Shown piece by piece: positions 24,622 to 34,246 of a stretch of DNA of 47,707 nucleotides. How positions within the stretch are numbered: position 1 is the stretch's first letter; each line of letters begins with the position of its first letter. The notes under the pieces were generated by a model that was not told the origin of the DNA, did not search any database, and saw nothing but the letters and a program-made list of their open reading frames with translations. The stretch spans positions 1-47,707 of the forward strand of contig NZ_JABFMU010000051.1 in the NCBI RefSeq assembly GCF_013359695.1, read 5' to 3'. Position numbers and translations under genes: made by a program. The stretch comes from Pseudomonas sp. C2B4. Its GTDB lineage: Bacteria; Pseudomonadota; Gammaproteobacteria; Pseudomonadales; Pseudomonadaceae.

Positions 24622-26205
24622 TCACTCGCGCGGCTTAGCCCAAAACTGTTGGGCCAAATTGTGCAGTGCAGTGGTGAGTCGTGCCACTTCACTTGCGCTC
24701 TTGCGATTGTTTTGCCCGGTACTGACATTCGAATCGGCGGCGTCGCGGATGCTGCCGATGCTTCGATGAATGTTTTCACTCACGGCGCCTTGCTGCACGA
24801 CCGCTGCGGCAATTTGCGTATTCATCCTGGTGATTTCGCTGACCCGTTGACCAATGCCTGCCAGTGCATTGGCCGCTTGCTGGGCATAACTGACGCTCGA
24901 TTGTGCCTGTTCACGACTCTTCTCCATGACTCCGACCGCAGAGCGGGCACCTTCCTGCAACACGTTGATCATTTGCTGAATATCCGCAGTGGATTGCTGC
25001 GTACGGGCGGCAAGGCTTCGCACCTCATCGGCAACAACCGCGAATCCCCGGCCTTGCTCTCCGGCACGAGCGGCTTCAATCGCTGCATTGAGTGCCAGCA
25101 AATTGGTTTGCTCGGCAATTGCACGAATCACCTCCAGCACGGTGGAAATTTCGTTGCTGTGATTTTCCAGCTCATGAATCACTTGTGTGGCCTGTTGAAC
25201 CTCTTCTTCAAGTTCGCTGATGGATTCACTGGTCTGGGCGACCAATTGCTGCCCTGCGCGAGTTTCGTGGTTGGCTTTTTCCGCAACATTGGCCGCATTC
25301 TGGGCATTGCTGGCAACTTCCTGGACTCTGTCTTTCAACTGATTGATCGCCACTGCAATCTGGTCCGTTTCGGTCTGCTGATCGAGGGTCAACGCATTGC
25401 TTTCCTCGAACTGCCTGACCAGGTTCTGGGTGTAGTTCCCCAATTGGTTGGCTGCATCATTGATGCGACCAATCACTGCTTCAGTTTCTGCCTGCCTCAT
25501 GCGCAGGGCAAAATCAATCTGACCGAACTCGTCCAATCGCCCACTGTAGAGCCGTTGGCTCAAAGGGTTATCGGCAACGTCCCGCGCTTTTCCGACAAGC
25601 GCACCGAGTGGCTTCAGAAACCTCGCGATACAGATCGAACTGACTCCGCTGCACAATCCCGCCGCCAGCAAAGCACTGCCCAGCGGCAAGGAGCACAAAT
25701 TGGATGCCCCCACGGAACCCAGGAGAATGATCAGACTGACCGTCAAGGAAAGTTTTGCACTCAGGCCCAATGACGGTCGCCGGATCAGCGACTTATCGCC
25801 CGCTCGCAACCGACTGTAGAGCCGCTCCGCCGCCAGTACCGATGCCGGGTCGGGCTTGGTTCGCACGGACTGGTATTCCACGGTCTGACCGTTCCTGCGG
25901 ATGGGAGTGACATAGGCACTGACCCAGTAATGATCGCCATTTTTGCAGCGATTTTTAACCAGGCCCATCCAGGAGCGCCCTGCTTTCAAGGTCCCCCACA
26001 TGTGCTCGAAAGCGGCGGCGGGCATGTCGGGATGCCTGACGATATTGTGACTCTGTCCTTGCAGTTCAGCCTCGGTAAAGCCGCTGATTTTGATGAAGTC
26101 CGAGTTGACGTAGGTAATGCAACTCTGTGTGTCCGTTGTTGACAGGATGTTGATACTTTGCGGGAGTTCGAGATTTCGTCCCGTTACAGGTAAATTTTGT
26201 CGCAT
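24622..26205 (-). CDS. methyl-accepting chemotaxis protein, Aer-like (PAS domain)
   Basis: This 527-residue protein has the Aer layout. An N-terminal PAS domain (about 25-130) includes DFIKISGFTEAEL and MWGTLKAGRSWMGLVKNRC. A short hydrophobic membrane hairpin spans ~160-205, and a linker leads to a long cytoplasmic signalling domain whose tip reads EQTNLLALNAAIEAARAGEQ. Such receptors sense redox or energy state through PAS-bound flavin and signal to CheA/CheW. No periplasmic ligand domain is present. AGGAA precedes the ATG at 26205; the extension to 26238 is rejected. The operator-rich gap upstream does not clearly belong to it. Confidence 0.93.
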   Translation of the reverse strand: MRQNLPVTGRNLELPQSINILSTTDTQSCITYVNSDFIKISGFTEAELQGQSHNIVRHPDMPAAAFEHMWGTLKAGRSWMGLVKNRCKNGDHYWVSAYVTPIRRNGQTVEYQSVRTKPDPASVLAAERLYSRLRAGDKSLIRRPSLGLSAKLSLTVSLIILLGSVGASNLCSLPLGSALLAAGLCSGVSSICIARFLKPLGALVGKARDVADNPLSQRLYSGRLDEFGQIDFALRMRQAETEAVIGRINDAANQLGNYTQNLVRQFEESNALTLDQQTETDQIAVAINQLKDRVQEVASNAQNAANVAEKANHETRAGQQLVAQTSESISELEEEVQQATQVIHELENHSNEISTVLEVIRAIAEQTNLLALNAAIEAARAGEQGRGFAVVADEVRSLAARTQQSTADIQQMINVLQEGARSAVGVMEKSREQAQSSVSYAQQAANALAGIGQRVSEITRMNTQIAAAVVQQGAVSENIHRSIGSIRDAADSNVSTGQNNRKSASEVARLTTALHNLAQQFWAKPRE

Positions 26206-26286
26206 TGCAGTTCCTGGATACAGTTTCAGTAGCCGCATCCGTGCTGCATTAAGCGACGGTTTTCAGTTAAGCCTCAGTAGAACCTT

Positions 26287-26607
26287 TTAGGAGCATCCTC
26301 CATCGGCAATTAACAAAACGTCTTTCCTGTATCGCAATCTATATCCTGAACCATTGATCGTTACGATCAGGCAATCCTTAAAGTGAGATTGATCCAGCTC
26401 ACCTTGTGTAAGTAACAGCCTCTGAAACAACGCCAGTACCTCGTCTCGATCTGACACCAACGACTCAAGACGAACTACGCCCTGCCCGCTTCGAACCGGT
26501 CTGCCCAAAACACCGCCATGGCAGCATCGCGGTGTTTGTCCTGCCCGGATAACCAGCAACCCCACTCTCTTCGAGGGGTACTGGCCTTCAACCCGCGTCG
26601 ATAGCAT
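26287..26607 (-). CDS. doubtful small hypothetical ORF
   Basis: The frame is open for up to 106 codons. Its second half (VSDRDEVLALFQRLLLTQGE then GYRLRYRKDVLLIADGG) reads like a compact alpha/beta protein. The first half looks less protein-like, overlaps another plausible frame (WLSGQDKHRDAAMAVFWADR) and has no clear ribosome site. A shorter protein from a GTG or TTG near 26460, or a frameshifted remnant, are alternatives. I do not recognise it. The 26239-26663 gap otherwise holds only the LacI operator candidate. Confidence 0.3.
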   Translation of the reverse strand: MLSTRVEGQYPSKRVGLLVIRAGQTPRCCHGGVLGRPVRSGQGVVRLESLVSDRDEVLALFQRLLLTQGELDQSHFKDCLIVTINGSGYRLRYRKDVLLIADGGCS

Positions 26608-26619
26608 TCAGTCAATTCG

Positions 26620-26633
26620 TGCACACGTTTGCA
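26620..26633. promoter_or_regulatory. candidate LacI-family operator
   Basis: TGCACACGTTTGCA is a 14-bp palindrome with one mismatched pair and a central CG. This is the form of LacI/GalR-family operators (TGNAANCGNTTNCA). It lies 31 bp before the ATG of the LacI-family gene, so autoregulation is likely. Confidence 0.6.
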
Positions 26634-26663
26634 CAGCATTGAAAAGCGACCGGAGCACAGGAC

Positions 26664-27695
26664 ATGAAGCGCGACAGCACTGCCGGGAATGCACCGACAC
26701 AAGCCGTGCGTGTTACCGCCAGGGACCTCGCGCAACGTATCGGGGTCGCCACATCCACCGTCACTCGCGCCTTCGATGCGAACTCACGCATCTCCGCCAA
26801 GTTACGCGAGCGCATCCTGGCCATCGCCGATGAGTCGGGCTATCGCCCCAGTGCCATCGCCCGATCGTTGAACCAGCGCAAGACCGGCATCGTCGCGCTG
26901 GTGGTGGGCGATATGGCCAACCCCTTCTACCCCGCACTCCTTGAAGAGTTCTCCCTGAAACTGCGGCAGACAGGTCGGCAATTGCTGCTCTTCGTCGTGC
27001 CACCGGGCGGCGACGCGGACGAAATGATGCCGCACCTGTTGCAGTACCAGGTCGATGCCATCGTGGTGACGGCGGCGCGGCTGTCTTCGCACATGGCAGA
27101 GCTGTGCGCGCGCCAGGGTGTTGCGGTGGTGTTCATGAACCGTCGGGTCGAGGACCCGACGGTCTGGTCGGTGTTCTGCAATAACCAGCACATGGCCGCC
27201 GAGGTGGCCAACTATCTGGTGGGACAACAGCGTCGGGCCTGTGCCTTTGTGTCCGGCGATCCGGGCATTTCCACCAGCGCTGACCGCCTGTGCGGCTTCG
27301 AACAGGGCCTGGCCATGCACGGCCAGCGCCTGATGGCGTGCGTCCAGGGCGGGTACACCTACGAAGGCGGGCGTGAAGCGGCGGCGCGGCTGTTCAGCGC
27401 CGGCCAACCGGCCATCGACGCGGTGTTCTGCGCCAACGACGTGATGGCCCTCGGCGTGCTGAGTCATCTGCGGATGAACACCACCCTGCGCATACCCGAA
27501 GACGTCGCCGTGGTCGGCTTCGACAACATCCGTGCCGCGGCCTGGCCGGAAAACGACTTGACCACCGTGCACCAGCCCGTCAGCCAGATGATCGATTGCG
27601 CCATCGACTTGCTGGGCGAAGGTCGCCCGGACACCAGCGTCATCCAGGCACTGCACGAGCTACCCGGTCGACTGGTGATTCGATCCTCCGCGTAG
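26664..27695 (+). CDS. LacI-family transcriptional regulator
   Basis: This 343-residue LacI/GalR-type regulator has its helix-turn-helix (ARDLAQRIGVATSTVTRAFD) at residues ~18-38. The hinge, YRPSAIARSLNQRKTGIVAL, follows, then a periplasmic-binding-like sugar or metabolite domain. An N-terminal tail of about 15 residues precedes the helix-turn-helix. CGGAG lies before the ATG. It is followed by the HisD-like dehydrogenase, thioesterase and sulfatase genes on the same strand and probably represses them. The palindrome 31 bp upstream of its start fits its own family. The effector is not evident. Confidence 0.93.
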   Translation: MKRDSTAGNAPTQAVRVTARDLAQRIGVATSTVTRAFDANSRISAKLRERILAIADESGYRPSAIARSLNQRKTGIVALVVGDMANPFYPALLEEFSLKLRQTGRQLLLFVVPPGGDADEMMPHLLQYQVDAIVVTAARLSSHMAELCARQGVAVVFMNRRVEDPTVWSVFCNNQHMAAEVANYLVGQQRRACAFVSGDPGISTSADRLCGFEQGLAMHGQRLMACVQGGYTYEGGREAAARLFSAGQPAIDAVFCANDVMALGVLSHLRMNTTLRIPEDVAVVGFDNIRAAAWPENDLTTVHQPVSQMIDCAIDLLGEGRPDTSVIQALHELPGRLVIRSSA

Positions 27696-27721
27696 CGCCT
27701 CCCACCCCCCATAAAAACAAT

Positions 27722-27735
27722 TGTCAGCCCTGACA
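27722..27735. promoter_or_regulatory. inverted repeat before the HisD-like gene
   Basis: TGTCAG-CC-CTGACA is a perfect 6-bp inverted repeat in the short gap between the LacI gene and the dehydrogenase. It lacks the central CG of the LacI operator at 26620, so binding by the same regulator is doubtful. Confidence 0.3.
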
Positions 27736-27753
27736 TCCCAAGGAGACTTTCCC

Positions 27754-29037
27754 GTGATCCAACAGCTCAAAAAAGGTCAATCCGCCCAAACAAAAGCGAG
27801 CAATCAAGCCCAGGTGCGCTTCACCGTGGAAAGCATCCTCGCCGACATCGAACAGCGCGGAGATGCGGCGGTGCGCGAGTACTCGGAGAAGTTCGACCGC
27901 TGGGCCCCCGACAACCTGCGGTTGACCCAGGAGCAGATCGAAGCGTGCATCGCCAGCCTGCCCCAACAGACGCTTGACGATATCAAGTTTGCCCAGGCGC
28001 AGATCCGGCGTTTTGCCCAGATCCAGAAGGATTCGATGCACGACGTCGAGGTCGAAACCCTGCCCGGTGTCGTGCTCGGTCATCGCAACATCCCGGTCAA
28101 CTCGGTGGGTTGCTACATCCCCGGCGGCAAGTACCCGTTGATCGCCAGCGCACACATGAGCGTACTCACCGCCAAGGTGGCCGGCGTCAAACGCGTGATC
28201 GCCAGTGCCCCGCCGTTCGAAGGCAGGCCGTGCCCGGAAATCGTGGCGGCCATGCACCTGGCCGGTGCCGACGAGATCTATTGCCTTGGCGGTGTGCAGG
28301 CCGTGGCCGCCATGGCCATCGGGACCGAGAGCATCGTCGGCGTGGACATGATTGTCGGCCCGGGCAACGCCTATGTGGCCGAGGCCAAGCGTCAGCTGTT
28401 CGGTCGCGTCGGTATCGATCTGTTTGCCGGCCCGACCGAAACCCTGGTGATCTGCGATGACACCGTGGATGCGGAACTGGTCGCCGTCGACCTGCTGGGC
28501 CAGGCCGAGCACGGGCCCACCTCCCCCGCCTATTGCGTGACCACCAGCAAAACAATCGCAGCGGAATTGCCGGCCGCCATCGAACGGGTGCTTTCGCGCC
28601 TGGACACCGCGCCGGTCGCCAGCGTGGCCTGGAATGACTTCGGTGAAATCTACCTGTGCGACACCGATGAAGAAGCCCTGGAAGTCGCCGAACGCCTGTG
28701 CTCCGAACACGTGCAGGTGATGACCCGGGACCCGGACTGGTACCACGATCGCATGACCCGCTACGGCGCCCTGTTCCTGGGTCACCGCACCAATGTCAGC
28801 TATGGCGACAAGGTCATCGGCACCAACCATACGTTGCCGACCATGGGTGCCGGTCGCTACACCGGCGGGTTGTGGGTCGGCAAATTCATCAAGACCCACA
28901 CCTACCAGCGCGTGCTGACCGACGAGGCCAGCGTGATGATTGGCGAATACTGCTCCCGGCTATGCGGTTACGAACACATGTCGGGCCACAAAGAGCAGGC
29001 GGATATCCGCGTGCGCCGCATGAAGCAGGAGGCGTGA
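27754..29037 (+). CDS. HisD-family NAD-dependent dehydrogenase (histidinol / sulfopropanediol dehydrogenase type)
   Basis: The protein is 427 residues from a GTG start preceded by AAGGAG at 8 bp; the upstream TTG is not used. It has the HisD fold and keeps the catalytic set. Zinc ligands appear in GQAEHGPTSPAY and YGDKVIGTNHTLPT, the Glu-His pair in CSEHVQV, and a C-terminal His in MSGHKEQAD. Histidine biosynthesis HisD normally reads QAEHDP; the GPTSPAY form is usual in HpsN-like enzymes that oxidise 2,3-dihydroxypropanesulfonate or other diols. It is therefore probably catabolic. The adjacent sulfatase gives a loose sulfur link. Confidence 0.9.
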   Translation: MIQQLKKGQSAQTKASNQAQVRFTVESILADIEQRGDAAVREYSEKFDRWAPDNLRLTQEQIEACIASLPQQTLDDIKFAQAQIRRFAQIQKDSMHDVEVETLPGVVLGHRNIPVNSVGCYIPGGKYPLIASAHMSVLTAKVAGVKRVIASAPPFEGRPCPEIVAAMHLAGADEIYCLGGVQAVAAMAIGTESIVGVDMIVGPGNAYVAEAKRQLFGRVGIDLFAGPTETLVICDDTVDAELVAVDLLGQAEHGPTSPAYCVTTSKTIAAELPAAIERVLSRLDTAPVASVAWNDFGEIYLCDTDEEALEVAERLCSEHVQVMTRDPDWYHDRMTRYGALFLGHRTNVSYGDKVIGTNHTLPTMGAGRYTGGLWVGKFIKTHTYQRVLTDEASVMIGEYCSRLCGYEHMSGHKEQADIRVRRMKQEA

Positions 29038-29041
29038 AGCC

Positions 29042-29482
29042 ATGAGCAAACCCGTACCGCACCCACGCAACGCCTATCGTTACCTGCGCGATATCACCAC
29101 GCGCTGGATGGACAACGACGTCTACGGACACGTCAACAACGTCATCTACTACAGCTGGTTCGACACCGTGGTCAACGGCTGGTTGCTGGAACAGAACCTG
29201 CTCGACTTCGAGCAGTGCCCCACCGTTGGCCTGGTGGTCGATACCCATTGCAGTTACTTTTCGTCCATCGCTTTCCCCGACCTGGTGCGCGCCGGCCTGC
29301 GCGTGGCCAGCCTGGGCACTTCCAGCGTGCGCTACGAAGTCGGCCTGTTCGCCAACGACAACACCGAGGCGTCGGCACAGGGGCATTTCGTCCACGTTTA
29401 CGTCGACCGCGTGACGCGTCGGCCAGTGCCGCTGCCCGCGCAATTGCGCCGCGCGCTGGAAAGCCTCGAGGTGGCGTCATGA
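29042..29482 (+). CDS. acyl-CoA thioesterase (4HBT hot-dog family)
   Basis: This 146-residue hot-dog protein has TRWMDNDVYGHVNNVIYYSW, the 4-hydroxybenzoyl-CoA thioesterase signature in which the Asp of DNDVYGH is catalytic. It begins 4 bp after the dehydrogenase stop, and the sulfatase ATG overlaps its TGA (ATGA), so all three are translated together. It probably frees an acid from CoA or from another thioester generated during catabolism. The real substrate is not clear. An ester-processing role next to a sulfatase is unusual. Confidence 0.9.
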   Translation: MSKPVPHPRNAYRYLRDITTRWMDNDVYGHVNNVIYYSWFDTVVNGWLLEQNLLDFEQCPTVGLVVDTHCSYFSSIAFPDLVRAGLRVASLGTSSVRYEVGLFANDNTEASAQGHFVHVYVDRVTRRPVPLPAQLRRALESLEVAS

Positions 29483-31062
29483 AGCACCTCGGCAAACTCG
29501 TCATGGCCTGCGTCATGCTGGCTGCCCCGCTGGCACAGGCCCAGACCGCCAAACCCAACATCCTGGTGATCTGGGGCGACGACATCGGCTGGCAGAACGT
29601 GAGTGCCTACGGCATGGGCACCATGGGCTACACCACGCCGAATATCGACCAGATCGGCATGGAGGGCATCCGCTTCACCGACCACTACGGACAGCCCTCC
29701 TGCACGGCCGGCCGGGCGGCGTTCATCACCGGCCAGTATCCGATTCGTTCCGGCATGACCACCGTGGGCCAGCCGGGCGACAAGCTCGGCCTGCAAGCCG
29801 CCTCGCCCAGCCTCGCGGAGGTGCTGAAACAGGCCGGTTACAGCACCGGCCAATTCGGCAAGAACCATCTGGGCGACAACAACCCCAACCTGCCCACGGT
29901 GCATGGCTTCGACGAGTTTTTCGGCAACCTGTATCACCTCAACACCGAGGAGCAGAGTGAGTACACGGACTACCAGAATTTCGCCAGACAGTATCCCGGC
30001 GGTCCGCAGGCCTACGCGAAAAAATTCGCTACCCGTGGCGTGTTGCACAGCATCGCCACCGACAAGGACGACCCGACGGTGGACCCGCGCTTTGGCGCGG
30101 TCGGCAAGCAGACCATCGAAGACACCGGGCCGCTGACCACCCAGCGCATGGAAGACTTCGACGGCGCGGAAGTGATCCCCCGTGCCATGGACTTCATGCG
30201 CAAGGCCAGGAAGGACGACAAGCCCTTCTTCGTCTGGCTCAACACCAGCCGCATGCACCTGTACACCCATCTCAACGACAAGTGGAAACATGCCGCCGCC
30301 CCGTACACCCACGAAGACGACATGCAAGGCAGCGGCATGCTGCAGCACGACCACGACATCGGTCAGTTGCTCGACTTCCTCAAGCAGAACGGCCTGGATG
30401 AAAACACCATCGTCTGGTACTCGACCGACAACGGCCCGGAACACTCCTCCTGGCCGCACGGCGCGACCACGCCCTTCCGTGGCGAGAAGATGACCACCTT
30501 CGAGGGCGGCGTACGCGTGCCCTCAATGCTGCGCTGGCCGGGTGTGATCAAGCCGGGGCAAATCAAGAACGGCATCCAGGCGCACCAGGATATGTTCACC
30601 AGCCTGGCCGCAGCGGCCGGCGTGCCGGACGTGGTCGAGCGCATGAAGGAACAGAAGAAGCAGTACATCGACGGCCTCAACAACCTCGATTACTGGACCG
30701 GCAAGGCACCGGAAAGCGCGCGCACCAGCCTGTTCTACTACATCGAGAACAAACTCACGGCCGTGCGCATGGGACCATGGAAGATGCATTTCTCGACCAA
30801 GGAAGACTACTACGCACCGATAAAGCCCTTGTTCGCGCCCCTGATGTTCAACCTGCGCAGCGACCCGTTCGAGAGCTACGACAGCAATGATTCCTATGGG
30901 CACATGATCCAGAAGTCATCGTGGATCTCCGGCCCCATGGGCGAACTGATCGGCGCACACCTCAAGACACTGGCCGAATACCCGCCGGTGCAGGCGGCCA
31001 AGACGTTCGACCGGTCGAACCTGGTGCAGGATTTCCTGAGGAGTCAGCAGAAGGCTCAATAA
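29479..31062 (+). CDS. exported sulfatase (arylsulfatase type)
   Basis: The 527-residue protein has a signal peptide (MKHLGKLVMACVMLAAPLAQ, cleaved near 21) and a sulfatase domain. The metal motif WGDDIGWQN (Asp34, Asp35) and the formylglycine motif PSCTAGRAAFITG (Cys75) are intact. A downstream Asp-Asn-Gly in STDNGPEHSSW fits the metal site. Cys75 must be converted to formylglycine by a maturase encoded elsewhere. It acts in the periplasm or beyond on a sulfate ester. Translation is coupled to the thioesterase by ATGA. The frame upstream of 29479 is shadow. Long insertions around residues 140-230 distinguish it from short choline sulfatases. Confidence 0.92.
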   Translation: MKHLGKLVMACVMLAAPLAQAQTAKPNILVIWGDDIGWQNVSAYGMGTMGYTTPNIDQIGMEGIRFTDHYGQPSCTAGRAAFITGQYPIRSGMTTVGQPGDKLGLQAASPSLAEVLKQAGYSTGQFGKNHLGDNNPNLPTVHGFDEFFGNLYHLNTEEQSEYTDYQNFARQYPGGPQAYAKKFATRGVLHSIATDKDDPTVDPRFGAVGKQTIEDTGPLTTQRMEDFDGAEVIPRAMDFMRKARKDDKPFFVWLNTSRMHLYTHLNDKWKHAAAPYTHEDDMQGSGMLQHDHDIGQLLDFLKQNGLDENTIVWYSTDNGPEHSSWPHGATTPFRGEKMTTFEGGVRVPSMLRWPGVIKPGQIKNGIQAHQDMFTSLAAAAGVPDVVERMKEQKKQYIDGLNNLDYWTGKAPESARTSLFYYIENKLTAVRMGPWKMHFSTKEDYYAPIKPLFAPLMFNLRSDPFESYDSNDSYGHMIQKSSWISGPMGELIGAHLKTLAEYPPVQAAKTFDRSNLVQDFLRSQQKAQ

Positions 31063-31098
31063 AAGAGCCTGAGGTTGCAGGCTTGCGTTGCACAGACC

Positions 31099-31198
31099 TG
31101 TAGGAGCGAGCCCGCTCGCGAGAAACGTTCGGACAACGCGGGCATTCAGGCAGCACGCGTTATCGTTCACGTCCATCGCGAGCAGGCTCGCTCCTACA
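31099..31198. repeat. REP doublet (REPIN-like)
   Basis: Inverted REP arms TGTAGGAGCGAGCCCGCTCG and its complement enclose CATTCAGGCAGCACGCGTTA then TCGTTCACGTCC. It lies between the sulfatase and the convergent, frameshifted regulator gene. Confidence 0.9.
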
Positions 31199-31247
31199 AA
31201 GGGCAGTGTCGTTCACACAATCCAGGCACGACCATGATCCAGGGTTT

Positions 31248-33942
31248 TCAGGTGTGTTCCCCATCGCGCCGCTTGCGCGCAACGACAATCGCGTCATACC
31301 GACTTGAAACACCAAACTTGAAGAAGATGTTCTTCAGGTTCCACTTCACGGTTTGCAAGCTGAGGTTCAAGGTCAGCGCGATGCGTTTGTTGGACATCGA
31401 CTGCTCCAGCAGATCGACGATGTCCTGCTCGCGTCGGGTCAGGGACGTTTGTTCGCGGGCCGTCTCAATCAACGCCGACGGTTTTTTATCCGCCTCGATG
31501 GGCGGTGCCTCCGGCAGGTCCTGAACCAGCTTTCGGTAATAGTCACCGAGCACCCCATCGTCTGCCAGGTCGAGCTGCGGCAACAGGGACTGGAAGGCTT
31601 CGCCCTCATCCAGGAAGGTGCGCACCAGCCCCAACCGATAACCGCTGGCGACCGCCGAATGCAGATATTCCCGGGCTTCGGCGTTGCGCTCCAGTTCAGC
31701 CAGGGCAAATGCACGGAGCAATTCGACCTTGACCCGCCATTGCCCCCGGCCAAGTTCACTGGCGTGGCGCTCGACGATATCCAGCGCCTGCAACGCTGCC
31801 TCCGGTTGCTGTCGAGCCAGGGCCAGGCGTGCCTTCGAGAAGGCTGCAAGGGTCATGATTTGCCCATCGCAGGAGGACGCCCCCACGGTGATTGCGCGCC
31901 AGATCGTCAAGCAGCACCTGCAGCGTCTCGGCATGCCGCCAGTCACCGCACTTCAAGGTGATGCGCAACTGCTCATCGAGCATGCAGGCCGTCCCGCGAT
32001 CAAGCCCCAGGGCACGGAAATGCTCTTCCTTGCGGACCAGATACTCCAAGGCGTTGCGCGGCGATTCCTGCAGATCCAGCAAGCGGGCATGGCACAACGC
32101 AGCGCCGATCATGTAGCCCGGCGTCGAGAAACGCAGAATATCCAGACGATTGGCCAGCACCTCGCGCGCCTCATCCAGACGATCGAGTTCGTAGAACACC
32201 TCGGCCACGATCGTCGCGCTCGTGCAGGCGCTGACCGAGCGACGTCCGTGCACGGATTCGGCCTGGGCCAACACCGAAGAGCCCAATCGCTCGGCCTCCA
32301 GCACCTTGCCCTCCAACATGACGTTCGTGGCCATGGCCGTCATGCCCATCAAGGCCATTTCATCGTTGCTGTTACGCAAACAGCGCCCGGAGAGGCCATT
32401 GAACACGTTGCGGGCCTCCGCGTGACGACCGGAGAGCCCCAGGCACGTAATGGTCATGCCGACACGCACCTGCTCGAGAAAAGGATTGGTGGCAGCCTGA
32501 TCGACCGGCAGGCTCAACAAGGTCAGGCAACCGGTTTCATCATCCCCGTGCATGGCCAGGCACGCTTTGAGCAATTGCACCTGATAGGCCCATTGCGGCG
32601 CTTGCGGGACGCTTTCAAACGCCGTTATCCACGCCTGTGCCTTGCCGGTCAGCACCGTGAGCAGTGCGCCCCAGATGCCCAGCAGCATCAACGAGGGGTG
32701 CCGGGTCAACTCAAGCAATGGCACCTGTTCGAGCCAGCGCATGAACTGGCTCAAATGACTCACACTGCGATACGACGGCTGCACGCGCTCCAGCAACTGC
32801 ACGACCACCGTGAAATCGTCGCAGTGCAGCGAATGGCGCAGTGACTCGGGCACCAATCCGGCCTGTTCGAACCAGGTGGCAGCGCGCCTGTGCAACTGCG
32901 CGATATCGGTCCCGGAGGCCTGCAAGCGCTGGGTGAGAAATTCGACAAACAACGGATGCAGCCTGTACCACTGATGCACGCCCGGCACATCCACCGGCTG
33001 TATGAACAGGTTGCGTTCCTCCACCGCCGCAATCAATTCCGTCGCCCGCGCAGAGCCGGTGACATGCGCGGCGACATCGACATTGAAGCGCCGCAGAATG
33101 GAAATTTTCTGCAGGAAGTCGAACAGTTCTGTTGGCAAATCCGCGACCACGTCTTCGGACAAATAGGCTCTGAGAGCAGCGCTGTCGGGTAGCAGTGCCG
33201 TGCCCTTGACCCCTTTTTTCGGGTTGGCCTTCAAGGCGATGGACATCAGTTGCAGACCGATCGGCCAGCCATCGGTCAGGTCGTGGATGGCATGCGCGGC
33301 GTCCAGGTCGACCCCCTGATCCAGGTGCGCCTTGAGAAAGGCCAGCGACTCCGCGAAGTTGAACGACAGGCCCGCGCAATCCACTTCGCAGAGCTCGCCC
33401 ATGGCGCGCAGGCGCCCCAGCAACAATGGCGGGGTGGTGCGCGATGCCAGGACCACATGCAGATGATGCGGCGCATCGTCGATCAACGTATGCATCAACT
33501 GGGCGATGCGCACATCCACCGCATGCTGGAAATCATCGAGCATGACGTACAGCTCGCCGTTCACCCTGGCCAGGGCATTGATCAGCAGCGAAGCCATGGC
33601 CTGGATGTTGATGGCTTCCGGTCCGGCCAACAGCAGCAGGTCGCCATCCAGAGGCAAGCCAGCCTGACGCAAGGCACCCAGCAAACTGGCGCAAAACGAC
33701 TCCAGCATGCCGTCGTCCGGCGACACCGACAGCCAGGCCACCTGATCGCCATTTTTGATCAACTGCTGGCGCCACTGCGCCATCAGCGTGGTTTTGCCAA
33801 ACCCCGCGCTACCGGTGACCAATTGCAGACGGCAGTGTCGCTCTCGCTGCAGCTTCTCCAGCAAGTGTTCGCGGGTCACCGCCTGGCTGCCGATTCGCGG
33901 AGGAGAGAATCGGGTGGTGGTCAGCAATGAGTGGGTGTTCAT
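31248..33942 (-). pseudogene. MalT/LuxR-type ATPase regulator, interrupted by a one-base frameshift
   Basis: Two overlapping frames read as one gene. Codons from 33942 down to about 31880 give an ATPase with Walker A GSAGFGKTTLMAQW (residues ~44-57) and MalT-like winged-helix and TPR-like repeats. From about 31880 to 31248 the next frame continues the repeats and ends in a LuxR helix-turn-helix (LTRREQDIVDLLEQSMSNKR, then TVKWNLKNIFFKFGVSSR). The switch falls at the CCCCC run 31880-31884 (GGGGG in the gene). Removing one G restores RNHRGASSCDGQ and a single 897-residue product. It may be a true null allele, phase variation or a sequencing error. It is next to the acyl-CoA ligase of the catabolic operon. 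Confidence 0.88.
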
Positions 33943-34125
33943 GTATGCGTACTCGGTTCAAGCGGTACTGAGCACGCCGTAGGCCCAGAACGGTTATTGC
34001 CATGCGCGTGGCCACGCATGGCTCGCGACGCAGGGAAGCCTAGCCAGAATCGGTCGCCTGACCTATCGCTCAAACGGATTAGATTCGATTGCCGTTTGCA
34101 ATCGGACACGAAAAAAAACGCGCCC

Positions 34126-34225
34126 TGTAGGAGCGAGCTTGCTCGCGATGGACGCCCGATCAACGCGTTCATTCAGACAGCCAGCGTTATCGTTGACGTC
34201 CATCGCGAGCGAGCTCGCTCCTACA
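34126..34225. repeat. REP doublet (REPIN-like)
   Basis: Arms TGTAGGAGCGAGCTTGCTCG and GAGCGAGCTCGCTCCTACA flank CATTCAGACAGCCAGCGTTA then TCGTTGACGTCC, the common spacer class. It occupies most of the 33943-34246 gap between the regulator and the acyl-CoA ligase gene. Confidence 0.9.
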
Positions 34226-34246
34226 GGGGAACGCGTGTATTTGTGG

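Noticed and set aside
24511..25773. Plus-strand ORF of 420 codons over the chemoreceptor
   Set aside because: The minus strand encodes a full Aer-like receptor; the plus frame is low-quality sequence with no family signal.
26475..26735. Second minus-strand frame ending WLSGQDKHRDAAMAVFWADR
   Set aside because: Partly protein-like, but it overlaps the LacI promoter and operator and has no credible start; kept only as a note in the doubtful ORF entry.
27754..29037. Calling the dehydrogenase the biosynthetic histidinol dehydrogenase
   Set aside because: No other his genes are near, and the QAEHGPTSPAY form and catabolic context point to another substrate.
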